From CAYRYU01 sp964428355 (GTDB lineage Bacteria > Muiribacteriota > Ozemobacteria > Ozemobacterales > Ozemobacteraceae): DNA of 23,353 nucleotides. Shown piece after piece: positions 15,251-23,353 of this stretch. The notes below the pieces were generated by a model that worked only from the letters and a program-made list of their open reading frames with translations, did no database searches and was not told where the DNA came from. Position 1 is the first letter of the stretch. Each line of letters opens with the position of its first letter. The stretch lies in contig CAYRYU010000109.1 of the NCBI GenBank assembly GCA_964428355.1, positions 1 through 23,353 on the forward strand, written 5' to 3'. The position numbers and the translations under genes were made by a program.

Positions 15251-16396
15251 ATGATTCCCCGCCTGTTGAATCTCGACAAACTCATCGAACGGAAAAGTTG
15301 TTTTCTCTTTGGCCCCCGAGGAACGGGAAAAACATTCCTTATCCGGCAACAAAAGCGGCCGTCGCACGTTTCGATCGATCTTCTCAAAAGCGACCTGTAT
15401 CTCCGCTTGAAGGCAAACCCCAGCCTTCTGGAAGGCATTATCGACCTCGAATCGGCGCAAAAGGTGTTGATTGACGAGATTCAGCGCGAACCTCTGTTGC
15501 TCAACGAGGTTCATCGACTGATCGAGGAAAAGAACCTGCATTTTCTCCTGACTGGTTCGAGTGCACGAAAACTGAAAAAGGAGCACGGGAACATGCTCGG
15601 CGGCCGGGCTAGCCTTGCGCAACTGTTCCCTCTCACGTGGAAAGAACTTTTTGACGCGAAGAGATTCGATCTCGGCCGTATTTTGCGGTATGGAAGTCTT
15701 CCGCGGGTCTACCTTTCCGAGGATCCACAGCAAGAACTGTTTGATTACATCGATTCATACCTTCGTGAGGAAATCCAGTCGGAAGCCTTGGTGAGAAATC
15801 TTCCGGTGTTCAACAACTTCCTTCGTTTGGCCGCCATCTGTTCCAACCAGCTCATCAACTATTCCAACATCGCAAGCGATCTCGGTGTAGCGGTGAACAC
15901 CGTGAAAGAGTATTTCCAGATTTTGGACGACACGCTTGTCGGTTTCCGACTCGAGCCATGGCGCAACGGAAAGAAGCGCAAAAGCGTAGCGACCTCGAAG
16001 TATTTTCTTTTCGACATGGGGGTTTGTCAGACATTGCAGAATCTTGCGGAGGAAATCCCATCTCAAGCTGGGACTTCTTTCGAACAGTTTGTCATCAACG
16101 AAGTCAGGGCCTATGTTTCGTATTCCAGAATTCGCACCGGCCTGGCGTTTTGGCGTACCCAGAATCAGGACGAGGTTGATCTCATCGTCGGCGATCACAC
16201 GGCAATAGAGATCAAGTCGGCGAAAAAGGCCTCGGAGCGGTTTCTACGTGGTCTCACGAAAATCAAGGATGAGCATTCCTGGAAAAACCGCATCCTGGTC
16301 AGCAACGACCCAATGAATGCCAGACATGCTTCAGGTATCCTTTTGCAGCATTGGGAAACATTTTTCCGGAATTTGTGGGCCGGAAAATACTTTTGA
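15251..16396 (+). CDS. AAA_14 / DUF4143 family ATPase
   Basis: The 381-aa protein has an N-terminal AAA_14 P-loop domain with Walker A G21-T28 (GPRGTGKT), Walker B KVLIDEIQ (D75, E76) and a LLTGSSARKL sensor-type segment. It is followed by a DUF4143 region (about 180-365) with a winged-helix-like part (SNIASDLGVAVNTVKEY). At the end is a PD-(D/E)xK-like core: FEQFVINEVRAY, then DEVDLIV and AIEIKSAKK. The length and order are typical of these solitary, frequently transferred ATPases, whose biological role is poorly known. The start at 15251 is preferred to the in-frame ATG at 15221 because GAGGTG lies 6 nt upstream of it. The gene and its leader look less GC-rich than their neighbours, suggesting acquisition from elsewhere. 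It stands alone, convergent with the CCA-type gene. Confidence 0.92.
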   Translation: MIPRLLNLDKLIERKSCFLFGPRGTGKTFLIRQQKRPSHVSIDLLKSDLYLRLKANPSLLEGIIDLESAQKVLIDEIQREPLLLNEVHRLIEEKNLHFLLTGSSARKLKKEHGNMLGGRASLAQLFPLTWKELFDAKRFDLGRILRYGSLPRVYLSEDPQQELFDYIDSYLREEIQSEALVRNLPVFNNFLRLAAICSNQLINYSNIASDLGVAVNTVKEYFQILDDTLVGFRLEPWRNGKKRKSVATSKYFLFDMGVCQTLQNLAEEIPSQAGTSFEQFVINEVRAYVSYSRIRTGLAFWRTQNQDEVDLIVGDHTAIEIKSAKKASERFLRGLTKIKDEHSWKNRILVSNDPMNARHASGILLQHWETFFRNLWAGKYF

Positions 16397-16575
16397 AGCC
16401 ATCAAGGGAATTTGCTCCCAGACCTTGGGCAAACGGAGTCGCGACGGAATCTGCACGAAGAAGGTGACCGTTCACCGGCGAAGGCCGAAGGAAAGTTGGA
16501 ATCCGCAGGAATCATTGATGGCGATTCTGAAGTGGAACTTCACCGGCTGATGGAAATGGGCTGAAACCGTTGCTC

Positions 16576-18078
16576 TCAAGCCCTTTTCCGCATGGCTTCG
16601 CTTTTTCGACGGGCGGCTTCCACGGGGGGGAGGGCCCGGCGGCGGAGGGACCCGGAAGGGGAGAGCTCCCGGGTTGCCAGGTATTCGAGCGCTTGGGCTT
16701 TATCGGCGAGCTTGCGGGAGAACTGGAGGTCGAGGAGTTGGTCCTTCACCTTGGCGATCCATGGCCCAGCCTCCCGCCCGAAAAGTCGCTGAAGCTCTTC
16801 GCCGTCCACGAAAGGGACGGCGGAAAGGATTGCTTTCACGTCGGTCCCCCTGACCCTCTGGTACAGTTCTGAAAACTCTGCCATCGCAGCATCCCTCGCC
16901 GAGGGTGCGTAACCCCTGATGTCGGCTTCCCGAAGCGTCAGGAGGTCGTCGAGCTCCGCCGTCGTTCGGGCTATCTTCCTGAGCCAACGGAAGAAGCGTA
17001 GCTGCGTCCATTTCGAAGGCGAATGGGGAAACGTATGGAGCCCGACGAGTCTCGAAACCAGGTCGGTAGTGGCTTTCGGATACCTCATCCTCCTGAGGAT
17101 TCTCTGCGCCATCCTCTTCCCCTCCAGGTCGTGACCGATGAACGACAAGCCGCCTTCCTTGTTTGTTGCGGCGGTGAGGGGCTTGGCGACGTCCTTGAAA
17201 AGGGCGGTCAGTTTCAGGGGAAGATTCTCCGGAGCGGTCCGGTGGATGTGCTCGAGGATGTTCAATGTGAAATCGAGAACGGTTTTGTCGTGGTACTTCG
17301 ACTTCTGGTCCATCTTCATCGGAGCGAGTTCAGGGATCAGGATATCGCCCAGGCCGCTCTGCATCAGAAGTCGGATCGCGCGACAGGGGTCCATGGTCAG
17401 TGCCCCGTTGAGCTCCTTGAGAATCCTTTCGGGGGCGATCTTGGTTCTGAATGCCGCCTGGACGTCCTGATGGGATATGGCCAGCATGGTTTCCTGCGCG
17501 ATCTCGAAACCGAATCTGACCGCGAACCTGATCACACGCAAAGTCCGCAGCGGGTCGTCAAGGAAGGTCTGGATTCCCGGAAGGGGGGCCCTGATGATTC
17601 CGTTCCGGAGGTCGGAAATCCCCTTGCCTGTGAAATCCTCCACTTCCCCGGAATGGATGTTGAAGAAAAGGGAATTGAAAGTCAGGTCGCGACGAAAGGC
17701 GTCTTCGAGAGGAGTTCCCATGGTCATTTCGGGAATCCTGGAATTCTCCGCGTAGGTTTCGCTCCGGAGGTTGACCATATCGATGGGAAGGCCTTCGATC
17801 ACCATCGTCACGGTCTCGAGATGTTTCGACTGGTCGGGATTGGCCTTGATTACCCCGATACAGGTTTCAGGGATTCCGATCTCCGAAACTAGCTGCATGG
17901 CAAACTGGGCGCCGGTCATCTTTTCGAGGCAGATGTCGATATCCTCGCTCTCTTTTCCCAGAAGCTTGTCGCGGACCCAACCACCCGCCACCCGGACGAC
18001 GGTCCCGCATCTCTCCGCCACCCGCTTCAGGATGGAAAAGATCCTCGCTTCCCGCTCGTCAAGCAAAATCCCTTTCAT
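16576..18078 (-). CDS. cca: CCA-adding / poly(A) polymerase-type tRNA nucleotidyltransferase
   Basis: The 500-aa protein is a class II nucleotidyltransferase, the family that adds or repairs the 3' CCA of tRNA or adds A tails. Motifs: GGWVRD at G32-D37, the DxD metal ligands D46 and D48, RRDLTFNSLFFNI with DFTGKGISDL, and DPLRTLRVIRFAVRF (ERhxxExxx-type region after it). A C-terminal region resembling an HD domain keeps EHIHRT and FIGHDLEG, but where HD is expected it has K295-D296 (ALFKDVAKP), so phosphohydrolase activity is doubtful. The start at 18078 has GAGGGAAG just upstream and fits the family better than the ATG at 18141. It is about 110 bp downstream of the beta-propeller gene and may share its transcript. 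Whether it is CCA-adding or A-adding cannot be told from sequence. Confidence 0.9.
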   Translation of the reverse strand: MKGILLDEREARIFSILKRVAERCGTVVRVAGGWVRDKLLGKESEDIDICLEKMTGAQFAMQLVSEIGIPETCIGVIKANPDQSKHLETVTMVIEGLPIDMVNLRSETYAENSRIPEMTMGTPLEDAFRRDLTFNSLFFNIHSGEVEDFTGKGISDLRNGIIRAPLPGIQTFLDDPLRTLRVIRFAVRFGFEIAQETMLAISHQDVQAAFRTKIAPERILKELNGALTMDPCRAIRLLMQSGLGDILIPELAPMKMDQKSKYHDKTVLDFTLNILEHIHRTAPENLPLKLTALFKDVAKPLTAATNKEGGLSFIGHDLEGKRMAQRILRRMRYPKATTDLVSRLVGLHTFPHSPSKWTQLRFFRWLRKIARTTAELDDLLTLREADIRGYAPSARDAAMAEFSELYQRVRGTDVKAILSAVPFVDGEELQRLFGREAGPWIAKVKDQLLDLQFSRKLADKAQALEYLATRELSPSGSLRRRALPPVEAARRKSEAMRKRA

Positions 18079-18189
18079 CGGTTCTTCCCTCTTCGGAATC
18101 GTTTGCCCCCGGTTTCGGGGTTGCCTCATTCTATCATTCATCTTTTTGTGATTCTCCAGGCCTTTTGGGAAGTTGGTTCCCGCCCCCCG

Positions 18190-20685
18190 TCAGGCCTCGA
18201 GCAGGAGGGGAACCGTTGCGGGGTTTTCCCCAGCCGGCCTGAGCTTGGTGAGGAACCGGTCGAAAGCCTCGGTGGCCTCGCGGACGAGGAATTCGGAGCG
18301 GTGGTCCTCCAGGAACTGATGCCGGATTTCTGGATCATCGATGACCTTCCCCGAATCGTCGACCACTTCGAGCAGAGTCTCGATGTCGGTGTCGCTCCAG
18401 AAAAAGCCGGGGGTGGGGCCCCGGCCAGGATTTCCCTCCCCCCCCGGACTTCCCTGGCCGCCCAGGCCGCCCGGAACGTGGCCCCGCGCCGCGGGATTCA
18501 GGACGTGAACCAGCCTTCCACCGCCGGTGACGAGGTACAACCGAAAGCACTCCAGGAGATCCCGGTCGAAAAATCCGATGTAGTCCGGGAAAACCACAGC
18601 CAGACGGTCGGTCTTCGGATCATGCCTCATTCCCCGGGCATCCGTTATCGGCTTCCAGAACGAGCTGGCGATTGCGAACCCCTCCCCGAATGTGAAGATC
18701 CAGATCCTGTCGTCGGTCCAGGCGGCAAGGCGTCGTCCGCTCATGCGACAGGCCCCTCTGGGGATCCCGGAAATCCCGAGTTCTACCGACAGCGGGTCGG
18801 GGGCCGCGGTCAACTTGATCTTTCCGTCGGGAAGCGTCTCTGCGGCGAACCCCTTGGGATCGAAGATGTTCAACCGGCCGGACTCGAGAAGGAAAACCGC
18901 CATCCCGTCCATTTCGACCGCGGCGACCGCACGCGCAGGCATCGGAATGGAGAAGATCTCCCACTTCACTCGGAGGTTGTCCGCTGGAAACTTCCGGACC
19001 GAATCGGGGGGTGATTGGAAACCACCTTCGGAGCCGCTGCTTCCCCGATTTCCACCCTCGGCCTGCCCCTGGATCATCCTCTCCCGTTCCGCCTTTTGGA
19101 CGAACCTGCATGCACTGGGTGCTGAGCCTGCCTTTGAGGGCACTGGATCCGCCTCGATCAGACGCCCGTCCAGGAAAAGGACACCCAAAGTGTCCCGGAC
19201 GAGAAACGTGCTCCGGACAACCTCATCAGCGGGAATCAGGAGATGCACTCGCCGTGAATCGGGCTCGACAGGCTTTCCATCGACCGGGTTGTAGCTACGG
19301 GAAAAAGCCCCCTCATGCGAATGGAAGTGGATCAGGTAATGGGAGGAGGTCGCGATAGTGAACAGCCCGTCCTCTCCCCGTCCCGCGATCTCCTCGATTC
19401 CACCCCAGTCTCCTTGGGCAACGCGGGCTTCCACGAGGCCCTTTTCGAAGAACTGGACTGCCCCGGTCCGGTCCCCCACCAGGAGGCTTCCGGTCGGAGA
19501 GAAGGCCAGTCCCTGCGGCCGCGGTCGTTCGAGCCTCCCAGGTTGCGAGAGGGTCTTTTGGACATCCCATGTGATGGTGTCGACCAGGGCGAGATCGTAG
19601 GATTCCGGATGCCGGATCAGAACGATTGCCGAAAGATTGTCCAAGTGCCAGATTCCAAGAAGCAGACCCAGTTTCCGCAAACGGATCACCCAAGTGTCTT
19701 CTGACAATTCATGCACCTGCCCATTCCCGTAGATCAGGATCTGGTTTCCGTCGGGGGAAATGGAACCGTGGACCCCGACCCGCCCCTCGCGCGAGTTTTG
19801 GGGAAAACCTCTCAGTTCGGTGTGATCCGGCGCCCTCAGGGAAAGTCCGCTGGTTCCCCCGAGAAGGTAGTTTCCCTGGTCGGAGAGAAAGGAAATGCTC
19901 AAATGGAAAAGGGATTGGTGCACCCTCTTTACGGTCATTTCTTCCAGGGAAAGGATCTCGGCATTCTTCATCCAGCCCGAAACATCATCTGCCAGGATCA
20001 GGAGTTCCTTCCCGGAAGGGGTGAACTGGATATGGGTCGGAAATCCGGGGAGTTTTCCACCGGGAATGACCCGCTCGTTCTCCAGCCTCAGTTCGCTCCC
20101 GCTCCCCGCGAGGTCGTAGAGCCTGAGCTCGAGGGATCTGTTCCCTCTTTCCGGTTGGCCGCTTTCCGGGAGGATGGAGACCGCAAGCCGTTTTCCGTCT
20201 GAGCCGAGTGCCCCCACTTTCGGGCCCAACGAGGCATTCATGACGACTCTTCCGCTCTTGATGTCCAGAACCACGAGTTGTCCGGTCGAAGTTCCGAGGG
20301 CCATTTGATGAGAATTCAGGAGGCAGAAACCTTCGACCGCGCCCAGCCCGGGGGTTGCGGGGTCACCGGCCGCAAAAGTGAAGGTCCGCAATCTCTCCAG
20401 CGTTCTCGTTCTCCAGAGATCGACACGGACGGCGGCGGATTGCCCTTCCTGCCCGGTCCCAAATCCGTGGATCACCCCGAAGACATTGCGGTCCGGGCTG
20501 AGCATGATGGGCACCCTTCCGGAATCCATTGCAGGAAGGTTCTGGAAAGCCGCTTTCGCCGGTCGGAAAGAGCCCGGCCGGGGAAGACCCGCTTTCTGGA
20601 GGATTCCGGAAACTCCCTCGATGGCCTGGGAGGAATGGATGGCGAGTTCACCGATCTTGCCGGGGAAGCCGGTCGTTTCCTTCAT
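18190..20685 (-). CDS. 831-aa beta-propeller (WD40/YVTN-like) protein
   Basis: The start at 20685 has a strong AAAGGAG site. Much of the chain consists of strand-rich repeats typical of propeller blades, for example ISPDGNQILIYGNGQ, FTPSGKELLILAD, AFSPTGSLLVGDRTGAVQFF and SDGKRLAVSI, covering about 50-470 and again about 590-720. A disordered, charged linker (about 520-575) separates the two propeller halves. A glycine/proline-rich stretch (about 728-750, GGLGGQGSPGGEGNPGRG) leads to a short helical tail. No signal peptide, catalytic motif or NTPase is visible. It probably serves as a protein-binding scaffold. It follows the HPD-containing coiled-coil gene by 27 bp, implying co-expression and perhaps a complex. 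The exact family was not recognised. Confidence 0.8.
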   Translation of the reverse strand: MKETTGFPGKIGELAIHSSQAIEGVSGILQKAGLPRPGSFRPAKAAFQNLPAMDSGRVPIMLSPDRNVFGVIHGFGTGQEGQSAAVRVDLWRTRTLERLRTFTFAAGDPATPGLGAVEGFCLLNSHQMALGTSTGQLVVLDIKSGRVVMNASLGPKVGALGSDGKRLAVSILPESGQPERGNRSLELRLYDLAGSGSELRLENERVIPGGKLPGFPTHIQFTPSGKELLILADDVSGWMKNAEILSLEEMTVKRVHQSLFHLSISFLSDQGNYLLGGTSGLSLRAPDHTELRGFPQNSREGRVGVHGSISPDGNQILIYGNGQVHELSEDTWVIRLRKLGLLLGIWHLDNLSAIVLIRHPESYDLALVDTITWDVQKTLSQPGRLERPRPQGLAFSPTGSLLVGDRTGAVQFFEKGLVEARVAQGDWGGIEEIAGRGEDGLFTIATSSHYLIHFHSHEGAFSRSYNPVDGKPVEPDSRRVHLLIPADEVVRSTFLVRDTLGVLFLDGRLIEADPVPSKAGSAPSACRFVQKAERERMIQGQAEGGNRGSSGSEGGFQSPPDSVRKFPADNLRVKWEIFSIPMPARAVAAVEMDGMAVFLLESGRLNIFDPKGFAAETLPDGKIKLTAAPDPLSVELGISGIPRGACRMSGRRLAAWTDDRIWIFTFGEGFAIASSFWKPITDARGMRHDPKTDRLAVVFPDYIGFFDRDLLECFRLYLVTGGGRLVHVLNPAARGHVPGGLGGQGSPGGEGNPGRGPTPGFFWSDTDIETLLEVVDDSGKVIDDPEIRHQFLEDHRSEFLVREATEAFDRFLTKLRPAGENPATVPLLLEA

Positions 20686-20712
20686 GGTAGTCTCCTTTCA
20701 TCCCCGTTTCCG

Positions 20713-22137
20713 TCAATTGGCCGAAACAGGGGTGGGATGAGGGACATCCGCCGTTGAAGCTCTACCCTCGAGCAGCGCTTCGCGCTCTTCCCTGAGTTCT
20801 TTCGCCCGCGCCTCGATGACCTCGATCTGGGAACAGAGGTTCTTCCGAAAGGTTTCGTGAAGCTCCGGTCGGTTTAGGCAGGCGCGGATCTCGCCCATGA
20901 ACGGGTCCCGTCTCAACTGCTCGAGCCGGTAGTTCGCGTTGCGTATGCCGCTCTCGAGCCGGTGGACTTCCTTCTCGAGCCAGGCCACGCGGTCCGCGAT
21001 CGACCCCGGGGGAGGGAGGAGTTCGGCATCCAGGTCGATTCCCGCGTTCTGAAGGGTCTTTTCGACCTTTTGCGCCATCGCTTCGACCATCTCCAAAAAC
21101 TCGTGGCGGGAGTCCTCCGAAAGAGTGGCTCCCGAAAGATCGGTCGACTTCATCTGGCTGAGCCTGTGCCTGAGATCCTCGATCTGTCGGAGCTGTCCCT
21201 GGGACAATCTTGCGAACCTGGGATGGCGCTCCAGGACATCGGGATGGATGATCTTCCAGACGCGGAAAAGGGCTTTCTTCATCTTGCTTTCCCACTCTGC
21301 AATTTCGGCTGGAGGAAGCGTGGGCAGGGGGTTCTTTCGGAGGAAGATCCCAAGACTGGTCTCGATCTCGATCGTCCGAAGGTGTTGTTGCGTAGCCTTC
21401 CGCTGCTCCGCGGTCCTTTCCTCGAGCTGTTGCTCGGTCAGGCCGGGATCGGTCTCGAGAAGCCCGATCTGGATCTCCAGTTCTTTCAGCTCTTCGGAAG
21501 CCCGTTCCCGCTGTTTGTACTCTTCGCCGAAGATTGCCATCCAGCGCGCACGGAGAATCTGGTCACGGATCCGGCGCTTTTCCAGGGTGAACAGGGAGCG
21601 CTCCAGATTCCACCGGCAGGTGACCTGAAGATTTCGGAGTCCACGATGGCGGGCCACCATATCGGGCGGCGAATGAGCCTCGAGCCGCCATTCCTCCTCG
21701 GCCAACGAGATATACCGTTCGGTTTCCGGGCTGAACAAACCTGCACGGTGAAGGTCGTTGAGGATGATCTCCCGGCAAAGGCGGAGTAGTGTTTCGGGGT
21801 CAGCAGGAAACCCGGCATTCGGGGCGGCTCGGGACACGGAAAGCAGTTGTCCGGGATCGGGGATGAATTCGAACCTTTGCCCGTCCTTCGATCGCTTTTC
21901 AGAAGCAAGGTCCGGGTCCTCCTTTTCGGGTTCAGCCAGGAACCGTTCCCACATCGCCTTCAATACAAATGCCAACGCCCGGGGCCCCGTCAGATGGAAC
22001 TGGCTGATGATCGCGCCCAGCAATTCCGGACCGGCCTGAGAACAGAGCCTGGCGATGGGTTCGTCGCACGGAAAACGGCTTTCCGGCGTTCGTTCTACCA
22101 GTTCCCCCATGGTTTCCTCGAGATTCCTTCCGTTCAT
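20713..22137 (-). CDS. Coiled-coil protein with J-domain-like HPD motif
   Basis: The 474-aa protein is rich in Glu, Arg and Leu. It has long predicted coiled coils (about 215-265, with EELKELEIQIGLLETD; 385-415; and 430-460). Residues about 285-325 read KKALFRVWKIIHPDVLERHP followed by a basic/helical segment. The H298-P299-D300 tripeptide sits after a helix, as in DnaJ J-domains, where it stimulates Hsp70 ATPase. The DnaJ glycine-rich and zinc domains are absent. It starts behind a strong GAAAGGAGG site and is the first gene of a unit with the beta-propeller gene. I infer an Hsp70 co-chaperone-like adaptor. A chance HPD in an unrelated coiled-coil protein remains possible. Confidence 0.75.
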   Translation of the reverse strand: MNGRNLEETMGELVERTPESRFPCDEPIARLCSQAGPELLGAIISQFHLTGPRALAFVLKAMWERFLAEPEKEDPDLASEKRSKDGQRFEFIPDPGQLLSVSRAAPNAGFPADPETLLRLCREIILNDLHRAGLFSPETERYISLAEEEWRLEAHSPPDMVARHRGLRNLQVTCRWNLERSLFTLEKRRIRDQILRARWMAIFGEEYKQRERASEELKELEIQIGLLETDPGLTEQQLEERTAEQRKATQQHLRTIEIETSLGIFLRKNPLPTLPPAEIAEWESKMKKALFRVWKIIHPDVLERHPRFARLSQGQLRQIEDLRHRLSQMKSTDLSGATLSEDSRHEFLEMVEAMAQKVEKTLQNAGIDLDAELLPPPGSIADRVAWLEKEVHRLESGIRNANYRLEQLRRDPFMGEIRACLNRPELHETFRKNLCSQIEVIEARAKELREEREALLEGRASTADVPHPTPVSAN

Positions 22138-22226
22138 GCCGACCTCCTTTCAGGGGATTGTTTCCAACGCGGTCCGATGGATGTCGCTTAGCGTTGTCGT
22201 GGCCTTGTGGTTTCGTGCCTTTCATG

Positions 22227-22263
22227 ATCATATGGATTCTCCGCGAAGGTTCTCGCACCTTCG
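22227..22263 (-). promoter_or_regulatory. Candidate promoter/operator for the HPD/propeller operon
   Basis: On the minus strand a TATGAT hexamer (22232-22227) matches a -10 box about 90 nt upstream of the start at 22137. Immediately upstream, CGAAGGT (22244-22250) and ACCTTCG (22257-22263) form a perfect inverted repeat with a 6-nt loop where the -35 region would be. No good -35 consensus is seen, which would fit a regulator-dependent promoter. This is inference from position only. Confidence 0.3.
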
Positions 22264-22268
22264 AAAAC

Positions 22269-22309
22269 GGGGACACCCAACCAGTTTCGGAAACTGGTCG
22301 GGTGTCCCC
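22269..22309. repeat. REP-like palindrome, left copy
   Basis: GGGGACACCCAACCAGTTTC (22269-22288) pairs with GAAACTGGTCGGGTGTCCCC (22290-22309) around a single base, with one A/C mismatch at DNA level (a G-U pair when the other strand is transcribed). It shares the outer GGGGACACCC half-sites with the palindrome at 23280-23318. The GGGGACA-type core recalls REP elements associated with Y1 (RAYT) transposases. It may also act as a bidirectional terminator. Confidence 0.85.
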
Positions 22310-22442
22310 CCATTCAAGACGGGTTGGGAGTTCAGTCTTTCCAGTTCCCGTGGTAATCTTTTCCCGGATGGCGCGAGAACTGGTTCCGATCCGTCATTTT
22401 CCTATGGCGGAGGGAAGCCAGTTTGGAAACGGGGGAGGGGAG

Positions 22443-23300
22443 ATGAAAAGGGAAATACGGCGAAGGATACGTTTGACCTGCTCGTTTTGCCGGCATTTCT
22501 TCGCCGAACAGGAAGCCAATCGGGCCGAATCTGCTGAACGCCTCTATTCGGCGTGGGCACGAATGATCGTTGACCGCTGGGAAAAGGTGATCGGATGCCC
22601 TGATTGCGGAGTCCCCTTCATACTGACTCCTGATCCTGACGACCCTGCCGGCACGGTTGCAATGGAACTGAACTTCCTCCGGTACAATGCCTGGGAATCC
22701 CGGATGCCCGAGTGTCTCCATGAGCGCAAATGGTTGCTCGATTTCGTCGAAGCCGAAGCGGCGGGAAGGTCCCTTCCCCCCAGGTCAGCTTTCCCGATGA
22801 GGGTGGAAACGGTCACCGCGACCCCCGTTTCGTGGTCGGTCTTCGGTCTCGCTTCTTTTCTTGGTGTTCCATTCCGCGGGTCCATCCTGGAGAAGGCCTT
22901 CCGGTGGGAGGTGCCTCCGCGGGCGTCTCCGGACTGGCGGCGTTGCACTTGGTATGACGGTGGGCTAGCCACTTTTCGCATCGCTCCGACCGCGGGGCTC
23001 GAGTTGCACCTGACCCCTCAGGATGAGGTGGATTCGATCACGATCGCCTTCGCAGGTTCCGAGGCCGATCGAGGCAGGGTGACCCTTTGGGAAGGCCTGG
23101 ATAGATCCTCGGACTGGAAGAAAGTGCGGTCGGTCATGGGAAAACCTTCTGATGTGCGGCTTCAGAGCCCCAGGGAAATCCGCCCATTGGCGGATTCCTT
23201 TGAATCATCGGACTTGCGGATCCTTTTCCAGTATGATCCCCGCCAGGGCGTCATCGATCATGTCACACTCGAAAAAACTGGGGACACCCGACCGGTTTAA
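22443..23300 (+). CDS. Double-CxxC zinc-ribbon protein of unknown function
   Basis: The 285-aa protein starts behind GGAGGGGAG. The N-terminal part has two Cys pairs, C13-C16 and C52-C55 (CPDCG), separated by a charged helix (FFAEQEANRAESAERLY), likely forming one zinc-binding unit. The C-terminal part (about 130-275) is strand-rich with no recognised fold: SVFGLASFLGVPFRG, RRCTWYDGGLATFRI, VRSVMGKPSDVRL and a final ILFQYDPRQGVIDHVTLE. I do not recognise a family. A broken paralogue lies at 14733-15059. The gene sits between two matching palindromes, and its last codons and TAA stop (KTGDTRPV-stop) lie inside the right one, so the C-terminus was probably re-set when that element inserted. It is divergent from the HPD/propeller operon. 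Confidence 0.8.
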   Translation: MKREIRRRIRLTCSFCRHFFAEQEANRAESAERLYSAWARMIVDRWEKVIGCPDCGVPFILTPDPDDPAGTVAMELNFLRYNAWESRMPECLHERKWLLDFVEAEAAGRSLPPRSAFPMRVETVTATPVSWSVFGLASFLGVPFRGSILEKAFRWEVPPRASPDWRRCTWYDGGLATFRIAPTAGLELHLTPQDEVDSITIAFAGSEADRGRVTLWEGLDRSSDWKKVRSVMGKPSDVRLQSPREIRPLADSFESSDLRILFQYDPRQGVIDHVTLEKTGDTRPV

Positions 23301-23318
23301 AACCGGTCGGGTGTCCCC
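23280..23318. repeat. REP-like palindrome, right copy (perfect)
   Basis: GGGGACACCCGACCGGTTT (23280-23298) and AAACCGGTCGGGTGTCCCC (23300-23318) are exact reverse complements around one base. The sequence contains the stop codon of the zinc-ribbon gene (23298-23300). Both this copy and the left one are preceded by a TCGAAAA-type stretch. It could also work as a terminator. Confidence 0.9.
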
Positions 23319-23353
23319 AATTTTCTCAATCCTGCGGAAGTGCTGTGGAACCC

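Noticed and set aside
19184..19196. GGACAC...GTGTCC inverted repeat resembling the REP-like palindromes
   Set aside because: It lies inside the propeller coding sequence, lacks the GGGG ends and is too short to distinguish from chance.

Overview
The window is bacterial: genes are densely packed, most starts have Shine-Dalgarno sites, and several genes form tight same-strand runs. It is GC-rich, with many GGA/CCGG-type codons. No rRNA, tRNA, CRISPR array or plasmid/phage replication gene was seen. Very large proteins combining HEAT, STAND NTPase and WD40 domains, two putative J-domain/beta-propeller proteins and many decayed gene remnants suggest a large-genome, probably uncultivated lineage. 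A Riflebacteria/Ozemobacterota- or Planctomycetes-like origin is a guess, not something the sequence proves.

Left part (1-10800, plus strand): two consecutive genes encode related STAND-type NTPases. The first is 2645 aa and reads HEAT repeats, zinc ribbon, HEPN-like domain (RNxxxH), a shared beta-rich linker domain, P-loop NTPase, second zinc ribbon, WD40 propeller(s), helical tail. The second (832 aa) keeps only the common core of HEPN-like domain, linker domain and NTPase. This looks like a sensor/effector pair of the NLR/Avs-like kind and is the best candidate for an undescribed defence system.

Middle (10801-15200): a zone of decay and defence-like genes. It holds a truncated P-loop gene with a good ribosome binding site, a frameshifted remnant of an IS1634-type transposase, and a short ghost of a DUF4143 ATPase. 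A two-gene minus-strand operon follows, encoding a HEPN plus TIR-like fusion protein and an ADP-ribosylglycohydrolase, together suggesting NAD/ADP-ribose chemistry. Next to it is a broken zinc-ribbon gene carrying an exact 60-bp tandem duplication; an intact paralogue lies at the far right.

Right part (15200-23353): a solitary AAA_14/DUF4143 ATPase, less GC-rich than its neighbours, has a striking inverted repeat that would bury its ribosome binding site. On the minus strand are a class II CCA-adding-type nucleotidyltransferase and, upstream of it, a two-gene unit of a coiled-coil protein with a J-domain-like HPD motif and an 831-aa beta-propeller protein. Divergent from these is an intact double-CxxC zinc-ribbon protein bracketed by two near-identical ~40-bp palindromes of REP type, one of which contains the gene's stop codon.
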